DNA from: Clostridia bacterium
Lineage (GTDB): Bacteria; Bacillota; Clostridia; Christensenellales; UBA3700
Direction: 5' to 3'
DNA: 5,730 bases
NCBI GenBank assembly: GCA_900772745.1
Contig: CAAGRV010000174.1
Coordinates: 1 to 5,730 of the forward strand
Shown: positions 1 through 5,709 of the stretch, in pieces
How the letters are laid out: every line of letters begins with the position of its first letter
Numbering within the stretch: position 1 is the first letter of the stretch
Made by a program: the position numbers and the translations under genes
Notes under the pieces: generated by a model
Databases searched by the model: none
Told to the model about the DNA's origin: nothing
What the model saw: only the letters and a program-made list of their open reading frames with translations

Positions 1-14
1 AAAAATTGTCTTGA

Positions 15-87
15 AAGTAGTTGCGGTTGGCAAAAAGCACAAAACTATCCAAAAGTAGTTTGTAAAAAAATGGCAAAATCTGCTATA
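15..87. repeat. Two degenerate copies of an intergenic repeat upstream of secA
   Basis: The nonamer AAAGTAGTT occurs at 14-22 and again at 52-60, 38 bp apart. Each copy is followed by a GGCAAAA-type block: TTGGCAAAAAGC at 27-38 and ATGGCAAAATC at 70-80. The second copy resembles a unit of the tandem repeat downstream of tsaD, where TAGTTTTTGCAAT is followed by CGGCAAAAGC at 5471-5480. The spacing of about 37-38 bp is the same on both sides. The relationship rests on by-eye alignment of AT-rich DNA, so it is suggestive only. No gene is seen in positions 1-185. Confidence 0.4.
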
Positions 88-162
88 TAATTTCATAAAA
101 AGTCTATATAAAATAATATAATTATTGACTAAAATAAGTAAAAATGCTAAAATTATATAGCA
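81..162. repeat. 13-bp perfect inverted repeat around the secA promoter
   Basis: TGCTATATAATTT at 81-93 is the exact reverse complement of AAATTATATAGCA at 150-162, with 56 bp between the arms. Near the centre lies a smaller dyad, AATAAT-ATA-ATTATT (112-126). The right arm overlaps the -10 hexamer of the predicted secA promoter, and the small dyad overlaps its -35. The left arm should be upstream of the transcription start, so a DNA-level role (protein binding, or duplicated -10 elements in opposite directions) is likelier than an RNA hairpin. AT-rich DNA produces dyads by chance, which lowers confidence in any function. Confidence 0.5.
125..153 (+). promoter_or_regulatory. Predicted sigma-A type promoter of the secA-prfB-tsaD operon
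   Basis: A -35 hexamer TTGACT (125-130; 5 of 6 to TTGACA) and a -10 hexamer TAAAAT (148-153; 5 of 6 to TATAAT) are separated by the optimal 17 bp. Transcription should begin near 160, giving a leader of about 25 nt that contains the Shine-Dalgarno sequence of secA. No other promoter is evident in the gaps before prfB or tsaD, so this one probably drives all three genes. Further AT-rich -10-like strings (for example TATAAT at 86-91) lack a convincing -35. Confidence 0.7.
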
Positions 163-173
163 AAATTACTAAA

Positions 174-180
174 TTAGGAG
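174..180 (+). promoter_or_regulatory. Shine-Dalgarno sequence that fixes the secA start
   Basis: TTAGGAG (174-180) stands 5 nt before the ATG at 186. The upstream in-frame ATG at 144 has no such sequence and lies before the predicted -10 hexamer, so it would not be in the mRNA. The protein therefore begins MGLFSKLF, the usual form of SecA N-termini. Confidence 0.85.
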
Positions 181-185
181 TTACA

Positions 186-2954
186 ATGGGACTATTTAGC
201 AAATTATTTCCTAGTCACAACGACAGGGAACTCAAAAAAATATCCAAGATAGTTGACCGCATCGAGGCTTTGGAAGACACTTACAAAGCTATGACCAACG
301 AACAACTCAAAGATTGTACGGCGGATTTTAAGCAACGTGTTGCTGACGGCGAAGAGCTCGACAGCATTCTTCCCGAGGCTTTTGCAGTAGTTAGGGAGGC
401 AAGTAGCCGTGTGCTCAATATGCGTCATTTTAGAGTCCAACTCATCGGTGGCGTGGTGTTGCACCAAGGTAGAATTGCCGAGATGCGTACTGGTGAAGGT
501 AAAACTTTGGTAGCTACATTGCCAGCTTACCTCAACGCTTTGACAGGCAAGGGCACTCACGTTGTGACCGTCAACGAATATTTGGCTAAGCGTGACGCCG
601 AGTGGATGGGCAAGATTTTCAAGTTTTTGGGCTTGACAGTCAGCGTCAATATGAATGGTATGAGCACTGCCGAAAAGCAAGCTGCTTATGCTTGTGACAT
701 TATGTACACCACCAACAGCGAGCTTGGTTTTGACTATCTAAGAGACAATATGGCTCGCAGTAAGGACAACCTTGTTCAAAGAGAACTCAACTATGTTCTT
801 ATCGACGAAGTGGACAGCATTTTGATTGACGAGGCTCGTACACCGCTCATCATCAGCGGTAGAGGTGGCAAGAGTTCGGACAACTACGTGACTGCCAACC
901 GCTTTGTCAAAGAGCTTATCAAGAAACGCAATCGTGCCGAAGAACAAGACGAAATCAACAAGGCTGAGGCTGAGGAAAATGGTGAAGAGTATGAGCCAGT
1001 TGCCAATGCCTACTTCGAGGTAAATCTCAAAGATAAGTCAGTTTTCTTGAATGAACTTGGTGCGGAAGAGGCGGAAAAGTATTTCAAGATAGACAACCTT
1101 GCCGATTATGAAAATCAAGAACTCAAACACTATATTGACAACGCTCTCAAAGCGCACGTCATTATGCAAAAAGATATCAACTATCTTGTTGTGGACAACG
1201 AAGTTATCATCATCGACGAATTTACTGGTCGTAAGATGATTGGCAGAAGATATTCCAACGGCTTGCACCAAGCTATCGAGGCTAAGGAAAACGTCCAAAT
1301 CAAGACAGAAGACAAGACGCTTGCGACCATCACATTCCAGAACTTTTTCCGCTTGTACAAGAAGTTGTCGGGTATGACAGGTACTGCCAAGACCGAAGAG
1401 ACAGAATTCGAGTCGATTTATAGCTTGGACGTAGTCGTAATTCCTACCAACTTGCCTATCGCAAGAGTGGACGAAGAAGACCAGTTGTACACAACACTGG
1501 CAGGCAAGTACAAAGCCGTTGTTCAAGACGTCAAAGAATGCTATGAACGCAAACAACCAGTGCTCGTAGGCACAGTAAGCGTAGAGCGAAGTGAATATTT
1601 GTCCAACTTGCTCAAAAAAGCAGGCATAAGACATAATGTGCTCAATGCGAAAAACCACGAAATGGAGGCTCAAATTGTAGCCCAAGCGGGCAGAAGTGGC
1701 GCAGTAACCGTTGCTACCAATATGGCTGGTCGTGGTACGGATATTTTGCTAGGTGGCAATCCAGAGTTTTTGGCGAAAGAAAAACTCAACAATCTAGGTT
1801 ATCCGCACGATATTATCGAAAGCGCATTGTCTTTTGCTCCTACCGAAGACGAAGAAGTGTTGAAAGCAAAGAAAGAATACAACAAGTATTATGAGCTTTT
1901 TGCCGAAGATTGCAAGAAGGAAAAAGAGCAAGTTATCGCCGCTGGCGGACTTAGAATTATCGGTACAGAAAGACACGAGTCACGCCGCATAGACAATCAG
2001 CTCAGAGGTCGTAGTGGTCGTCAAGGCGACGTAGGCTCATCAGTTTTCTACTTGTCTATGGAAGACGAGATTATGAAAGCTTTTGGCGGTGAACAAATGC
2101 AAGCAGTGGCGAACAGATTGTCGCTGGACGAAGATACTCCAATCACAGCCAAGATTATCACTCGCCAAATCGAAATGGCGCAAGCAAGAGTGGAAGACCG
2201 CAACTTCTCAGTGCGTAAACACTTGATTGGCTATGATGACGTTATGACTCGTCAGAGAGAAATCATCTATGAACAACGCCGTTTGGTGCTCGACGGAATG
2301 AGAGTGCACGAACAAATCATTGCTATGATGAGAGCGGTGGTAGACAATATTGTAGCGGGCTTTATCGACTACAACGTTGACCACAGAGAATGGGATTATG
2401 AAGGCTTTAACAAAGAGCTTGAAAACAGCCTTCTCAATGCGGGTACAAACCTCGTATCGCCAGAATATGTTGTCGAGCACGACAGCGCAGAGGCTTTGGC
2501 GCAAGGCATTTATGACGAGGCGCTTGCCCAATACGAGTCTAAAATCAAGGAAACAACCGAAGAGTTTGGCGTGGACTTCGAGAAATTCGAGAGAGATTGC
2601 TTGTTGTACAATGTTGACACCAAGTGGACTGACCATATCGACGCAATGGACGAGCTAAAACAAGGTATTGGCTTGGTAGCTTATGCCCAAAGAGATCCAG
2701 TCGTTGTTTACAAGCAAGAGAGTTTCGAAATGTTCGACGAAATGGTTGAGGCTATCCAAAGCGACGTGGTGAAGATTTTGTTCAAAGCTCGTTTTGAGAG
2801 AGATACCGAAACAGCTAGCAAGGAAGAAAAAAATATCCAAGTCGGACCTAGACCAAAGACAATGGTTAGAGAGGGCGAAAAAATCAACCGCAACGACCCA
2901 TGCCCATGCGGAAGTGGCAAAAAATACAAAAATTGTTGTGGACGAAATCAATAA
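186..2954 (+). CDS. secA: Preprotein translocase ATPase SecA
   Basis: SecA is the ATP-driven motor that pushes unfolded preproteins through the SecYEG channel of the cytoplasmic membrane. This copy is complete at 922 residues and starts at the ATG with the good Shine-Dalgarno sequence. Seen in order: Walker A MRTGEGKT (100-107); Walker B LIDEVDS (205-211) followed by IDEARTPLIISG; the preprotein cross-linking domain (about 222-370); NBD2 with TFQNFFRLY, GMTGTAKTE, VLVGTVSVE and NMAGRGTDI (512-520); the arginine-finger motif QLRGRSGRQGD (605-615); then the scaffold and wing domains. The C-terminal zinc tail is NDPCPCGSGKKYKNCCG, with Cys906, 908, 917 and 918, which in the family binds SecB and phospholipid. 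Compared with Bacillus subtilis SecA from memory, it carries an acidic insertion of about 28 residues near 247-274 and a longer NBD2 loop (about 523-586). The usual GDPG after the arginine finger reads GDVG. The ATPase motifs are intact, so it should be active. It is first in the operon, 12 nt before prfB. Confidence 0.98.
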   Translation: MGLFSKLFPSHNDRELKKISKIVDRIEALEDTYKAMTNEQLKDCTADFKQRVADGEELDSILPEAFAVVREASSRVLNMRHFRVQLIGGVVLHQGRIAEMRTGEGKTLVATLPAYLNALTGKGTHVVTVNEYLAKRDAEWMGKIFKFLGLTVSVNMNGMSTAEKQAAYACDIMYTTNSELGFDYLRDNMARSKDNLVQRELNYVLIDEVDSILIDEARTPLIISGRGGKSSDNYVTANRFVKELIKKRNRAEEQDEINKAEAEENGEEYEPVANAYFEVNLKDKSVFLNELGAEEAEKYFKIDNLADYENQELKHYIDNALKAHVIMQKDINYLVVDNEVIIIDEFTGRKMIGRRYSNGLHQAIEAKENVQIKTEDKTLATITFQNFFRLYKKLSGMTGTAKTEETEFESIYSLDVVVIPTNLPIARVDEEDQLYTTLAGKYKAVVQDVKECYERKQPVLVGTVSVERSEYLSNLLKKAGIRHNVLNAKNHEMEAQIVAQAGRSGAVTVATNMAGRGTDILLGGNPEFLAKEKLNNLGYPHDIIESALSFAPTEDEEVLKAKKEYNKYYELFAEDCKKEKEQVIAAGGLRIIGTERHESRRIDNQLRGRSGRQGDVGSSVFYLSMEDEIMKAFGGEQMQAVANRLSLDEDTPITAKIITRQIEMAQARVEDRNFSVRKHLIGYDDVMTRQREIIYEQRRLVLDGMRVHEQIIAMMRAVVDNIVAGFIDYNVDHREWDYEGFNKELENSLLNAGTNLVSPEYVVEHDSAEALAQGIYDEALAQYESKIKETTEEFGVDFEKFERDCLLYNVDTKWTDHIDAMDELKQGIGLVAYAQRDPVVVYKQESFEMFDEMVEAIQSDVVKILFKARFERDTETASKEEKNIQVGPRPKTMVREGEKINRNDPCPCGSGKKYKNCCGRNQ

Positions 2955-2966
2955 AATAAGGAAAAT

Positions 2967-4067
2967 ATGTTAGTATTAGAAAACGCAAAACAAGACATAG
3001 CGCTTATCAAAAAAGAGCTCCTCGAAGTGGGAGATGCGCTCAATATTGACAAGTTGCAAGCAGATAAAAAGGAACTCCAAGCCAAGCAAGAGCAAGACGA
3101 TTTTTGGTCCAATCTTGAGCTTGCCCAAGAAGTCAACCAACAACTATCCCGCATTGATGGCAAACTCAATCGCTACAACAAGCTTTTGTCCAGAGTCGAG
3201 GACGTGGAAGTGCTCATTATGCTTTGTATCGAAAGCGACAGCAACGACGATGCGGACGAGATAGAACAAGAGATGACAGCTTTGGAGACCGACATAGAGA
3301 GCTTGAAATTGGAAACTTTGCTCAAAGGCAAATATGACGCCAACAACGCAATTCTCACTTTGCACGCAGGTGCAGGTGGCACAGAGGCACAAGATTGGGC
3401 AAGTATGCTTTACCGTATGTACACTCGTTATGCAGAGCGTGTTGGATTCAAAGTCAAAGTGCTAGACAAACTAGACGGCGACGAGGCGGGTATCAAGAGC
3501 GTGACTTTCGTGGTGCAAGGCGAAAATGCTTATGGTTATCTCAAAGCCGAAAAAGGCGTGCACAGACTTGTCAGAATCTCGCCATTCGATTCTAGCGCGA
3601 GAAGACATACGTCTTTTGCCTCGCTCGAAGTTATGCCAGAAGTCGAGAATGATACCAATATCAAAATCAATCCTGACGACTTGAAAATTGACACCTACCG
3701 AAGTGGCGGTGCAGGTGGACAGCACGTCAACAAGACCGACAGTGCCGTGCGTATTACTCACATTCCAACAGGTATAGTTGTCCAATGCCAAAATGAGCGT
3801 AGCCAAATCCAAAATAGAGAACAAGCTATGAATATGCTTATGTCCAAGCTCATCGAAAAGCAAGAGAGAGAATTGCAAGAGAAAGAGCAAGAATTCAAGG
3901 GCGAAATTAAGAAAATCGAATGGGGTAGCCAAATCCGCAGTTATGTATTCTGTCCATATACAATGGTCAAAGACCACCGCACAGGGTATGAAACAGGCAA
4001 TATATCCGCGGTTATGGACGGCGAAATAGAAGACTTTATCATCGACTTTTTGAAGAAAAGCAACTAA
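2967..4067 (+). CDS. prfB: Peptide chain release factor 2 (frameshift-free form)
   Basis: RF2 reads UAA and UGA in the ribosomal A site and triggers hydrolysis of peptidyl-tRNA. The protein has 366 residues, close to the 365 of E. coli RF2. The N-terminal helical domain (about 1-110) is followed by the codon-reading domain with the RF2 tripeptide SPF (205-207, in RISPFDSSARRHTSF) and the catalytic GGQ (250-252, in GGAGGQHVNKTDSAVR). Both fall at the same numbers as in E. coli. Residue 246 is Ser, one of the usual small residues there. VKDHRTG near 335-340 is also family-typical. The start is the ATG after TAAGGA (2957-2962). RF1 would have PxT instead of SPF, so RF2 is secure. Most bacterial prfB genes hold an in-frame UGA near codon 26 read by +1 frameshifting; here codons 25-26 are CTC AAT and the frame is open throughout. 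All three operon genes end in TAA. Confidence 0.97.
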   Translation: MLVLENAKQDIALIKKELLEVGDALNIDKLQADKKELQAKQEQDDFWSNLELAQEVNQQLSRIDGKLNRYNKLLSRVEDVEVLIMLCIESDSNDDADEIEQEMTALETDIESLKLETLLKGKYDANNAILTLHAGAGGTEAQDWASMLYRMYTRYAERVGFKVKVLDKLDGDEAGIKSVTFVVQGENAYGYLKAEKGVHRLVRISPFDSSARRHTSFASLEVMPEVENDTNIKINPDDLKIDTYRSGGAGGQHVNKTDSAVRITHIPTGIVVQCQNERSQIQNREQAMNMLMSKLIEKQERELQEKEQEFKGEIKKIEWGSQIRSYVFCPYTMVKDHRTGYETGNISAVMDGEIEDFIIDFLKKSN

Positions 4068-4068
4068 A

Positions 4069-4116
4069 ATGCTCAGAGAAATTACGCAAGAAGATAGTGT
4101 GGAGAATAGAAAATAA
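4069..4116 (+). CDS. 15-codon ORF in the prfB-tsaD gap, possible leader ORF or rimI remnant
   Basis: An ATG 1 nt after the prfB stop opens a frame of 15 codons, MLREITQEDSVENRK, ending in TAA at 4114-4116. The last base is the first base of the tsaD ATG (TAATG), so ribosomes finishing here could restart on tsaD. No strong Shine-Dalgarno precedes it; translation would depend on coupling from prfB. The wording (hydrophobic-R-E-x-T-x-E-D) resembles the first residues of GNAT acetyltransferases such as RimI, which in many Bacillota sits directly before tsaD. It is too short to be an enzyme. It may be a coupling ORF, a gene remnant or chance. Confidence 0.3.
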   Translation: MLREITQEDSVENRK

Positions 4117-5186
4117 TGAATTATTGTGCTCGTGCCAATCAAAAACTTGACCAACTAAGAAACAAATCCGACTTTGTTGTGCTGGCTATCGAGTCATCTT
4201 GTGACGAAACAGCTTGCGCTATCACCAAGGGTAGAGAGATTTTGTCCAACGTGATTGCATCGCAGATAGAAATACACAAGCGTTTTGGTGGCGTTGTGCC
4301 AGAGATAGCATCACGCAACCATATTTTGGCAATCGACAACGTGGTCAAACAAGCTTTGCAAGATGCGGATATGACGTTGGAGGACGTAGATTGTATCGCA
4401 GTGACCTATGGTGCAGGACTTTTGGGAGCTTTGCTCGTAGGAGTGAGCTATGCCAAGGCGCTGGCTTATGCGCTCGACAAACCACTCATTACCGTCAATC
4501 ATATCCTAGGGCATATCTCTGCCAACTATCTTGCCAAACCCGATCTTACACCGCCTTATATTTGTATGATTGCCAGCGGTGGACATACCGCCATAGCATA
4601 TATTGAGAGTGATGAAAAGATAGAGATTTTGGGTTCGACGCAGGACGACGCTTGCGGAGAGGCATTCGACAAAGTTGCAAGAGTGTTGGGACTTCCATAC
4701 CCAGGCGGTCCACAGATAGAGCGACTTGCCAAAGAAGGTCAGCCAAATATCGAAATGCCAACACCGCTAAAAGACAAGCACACTTATGATTTTTCGTACA
4801 GCGGTATCAAGACAGCGGTCATCAATTATGTTCACAACAAAGAGCAAAAGGGCGAGGAGTACAACAAGGCAGATCTTGCTTGCTCATTCCAAGAAAAAGC
4901 AACCGACCTTATGGTGAACAATGCCATAGCGTGCGCAGTGGACAAGGGTGTTAAGACACTTGTCATTGCAGGCGGAGTGGGTGCAAATGCTAGACTTAGG
5001 GAAAAGATGAAAGAGCGTGCAAGTGCAAAGGGAATAGAAGTGTATTATCCACCGCTCAAACTTTGTACAGACAATGCGGCTATGATTGCATCTCGTGCAT
5101 TCAATATGGTGCGTGACGGTTGCAAGGCGAGTGATATATCTCTCGATGCCAACGCCAATCTAAAAATCACTGATGGATTGGTGTAA
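4116..5186 (+). CDS. tsaD: tRNA N6-adenosine threonylcarbamoyltransferase subunit TsaD
   Basis: With TsaB and TsaE, TsaD transfers the threonylcarbamoyl group made by TsaC onto A37 of tRNAs reading ANN codons (t6A), in the cytoplasm. The 356-residue protein shows the ASKHA-fold signatures in order: AIESSCDETA (24-33), GGVVPEIASRNH (58-69), metal-ligand histidines His129 and His133 in HILGH, SGGHT (154-158), LGLPYPGGPQIERLA (191-205), FSYSGIKTAVIN (226-237), AGGVGANARLR (285-295) and CTDNAAMIA (317-325) with metal-ligand Asp319. The family motif GPGL reads GAGL at 99-102. About 20 residues precede the usual N-terminus. The ATG at 4116 is 11 nt after GGAG (4101-4104), a long spacing, and overlaps the stop of the preceding 15-codon ORF. 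A GTG at 4179 would give the usual family length but has no Shine-Dalgarno sequence. TsaB, TsaC and TsaE must be encoded elsewhere. Confidence 0.96.
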   Translation: MNYCARANQKLDQLRNKSDFVVLAIESSCDETACAITKGREILSNVIASQIEIHKRFGGVVPEIASRNHILAIDNVVKQALQDADMTLEDVDCIAVTYGAGLLGALLVGVSYAKALAYALDKPLITVNHILGHISANYLAKPDLTPPYICMIASGGHTAIAYIESDEKIEILGSTQDDACGEAFDKVARVLGLPYPGGPQIERLAKEGQPNIEMPTPLKDKHTYDFSYSGIKTAVINYVHNKEQKGEEYNKADLACSFQEKATDLMVNNAIACAVDKGVKTLVIAGGVGANARLREKMKERASAKGIEVYYPPLKLCTDNAAMIASRAFNMVRDGCKASDISLDANANLKITDGLV

Positions 5187-5201
5187 AGCGAATAACAAGA
5201 C

Positions 5202-5227
5202 AAAGCGGAGTTTATCTCCGTTTTTTT
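5202..5227 (+). terminator. Rho-independent terminator of the operon
   Basis: CGGAG (5206-5210), loop TTTAT and CTCCG (5216-5220) form a perfect GC-rich stem followed directly by seven T residues (5221-5227). AAAG before the stem can pair with the first T residues to lengthen it. It begins 15 nt after the tsaD stop codon, where an operon-ending terminator is expected. Confidence 0.92.
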
Positions 5228-5334
5228 ATGCCGATTTTGAAAAAAATATGTAGGTGTAAGCACTTGCCAAAGGGAGATTATTAGAAAATTTTTTATAAAA
5301 AAATGATAAAAAGTAGTTGATAGAATAATAAAAG

Positions 5335-5560
5335 TAGCCCAATAAATATATTTTTGCCATCATAAAAAAACTAGACAAATAGTTTTCAATCATACAACAA
5401 AAAGCAACTAGATAAACATTTTTTCAATTATACAATAAAAAGTGGCTAGCAAATAGTTTTTGCAATAATACGGCAAAAGCAACAAGGAAAAAGTTTTTGC
5501 AATCAAAAAAATAAAAAGTTACAAAGCAAATAGCTTTCAATCATCTGATAATAACACACA
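5335..5560. repeat. Degenerate tandem repeat, unit about 37 bp, five to six copies
   Basis: Units read by eye start at 5335 (weak), 5371, 5408, 5446, 5483 and 5522, with lengths 36, 37, 38, 37 and 39 bp and an unclear end for the last. The shared core approximates AAATAGTTTTTGCAATCAT, followed by an A-rich half ending AAAAGCAA. The 12-mer AGTTTTTGCAAT occurs exactly at 5455-5466 and 5492-5503, 37 bp apart. CAAATAG(T/C)TTTCAATCAT is shared by the units at 5371 and 5522. A further degraded copy may occupy 5281-5317. Copies abut without unique spacers, and the unit is not a multiple of three, so it encodes no repeated peptide. Confidence 0.7.
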
Positions 5561-5571
5561 AAAGGACAGCC

Positions 5572-5587
5572 ATAATATTGATATTAT
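5572..5587. repeat. Short perfect dyad ATAATAT-TG-ATATTAT
   Basis: Two 7-bp arms flank a 2-nt centre. The dyad lies in a larger imperfect symmetric stretch (5574-5606: AATATTGATA against TATCATATTG, with one bulged base). It may be an operator half or simply chance in AT-rich DNA. Confidence 0.35.
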
Positions 5588-5628
5588 ATATATAAGCTAT
5601 CATATTGCGTGTAAAGAATTGTCCAATT

Positions 5629-5641
5629 TTCGGCGGCCGAA
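5629..5641. promoter_or_regulatory. GC-rich palindrome TTCGGC-G-GCCGAA, possible operator
   Basis: This perfect 13-bp palindrome has 6-bp arms and a one-base centre, and it stands out as the only GC-rich stretch of the right-hand intergenic region. It lies between TTGTCC (5619-5624) and TATATC (5643-5648), a possible weak promoter pair with an 18-bp spacer, a position typical of repressor operators. The promoter reading is weak, and no downstream gene is in the window to test it. Confidence 0.35.
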
Positions 5642-5692
5642 GTATATCAACGCAGATGAAATCATATTTTTTTCAATTCTTTAATCAAAATA

Positions 5693-5709
5693 GTTAAGGT
5701 AAAGTTAAG
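5693..5709 (+). promoter_or_regulatory. GTTAAG direct repeats at 11-bp spacing, possible response-regulator box
   Basis: GTTAAG occurs at 5693-5698 and 5704-5709, exactly 11 bp (one helical turn) apart, and another TTAA lies at 5681-5684. Head-to-tail TTAA-type hexamers at 11-bp spacing are how OmpR/PhoB-family dimers, including Bacillus PhoP, bind DNA. This suggests control of a gene to the right, but two short AT-rich hexamers can arise by chance. Confidence 0.3.

Noticed and set aside
144..185. Earlier in-frame ATG that would add 14 residues to SecA
   Set aside because: It lies upstream of the predicted -10 hexamer and has no Shine-Dalgarno sequence, whereas the ATG at 186 has TTAGGAG at ideal spacing and gives the family-typical N-terminus.
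1038..1685. 215-codon open frame on the - strand opposite secA
   Set aside because: Antisense shadow of secA with no family resemblance, Cys- and Phe-rich composition typical of such shadows, and no independent promoter or Shine-Dalgarno sequence seen.
3471..4154. 227-codon open frame on the - strand opposite prfB
   Set aside because: It is fully antisense to a certain gene, has no recognisable domain, and is explained by the codon usage of prfB leaving few stops on the other strand.
4179..5186. Shorter TsaD starting at GTG 4179
   Set aside because: It gives the usual family length, but no Shine-Dalgarno sequence precedes it. The ATG at 4116 has GGAG upstream and a stop-start overlap. It remains a possible alternative.
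5335..5560. CRISPR array
   Set aside because: The units abut directly, vary in sequence and length, and have no unique spacers between identical repeats. No cas gene is present.
5643..5656. Short match (TATCAACGCAGA) to a commercial cDNA template-switch primer, next to a GGCGGCCGA string
   Set aside because: The identity is only about 12 bases, the flanks do not match the rest of the primer as I recall it, and the surroundings look like continuous genomic DNA. Read mapping across the site would settle it.
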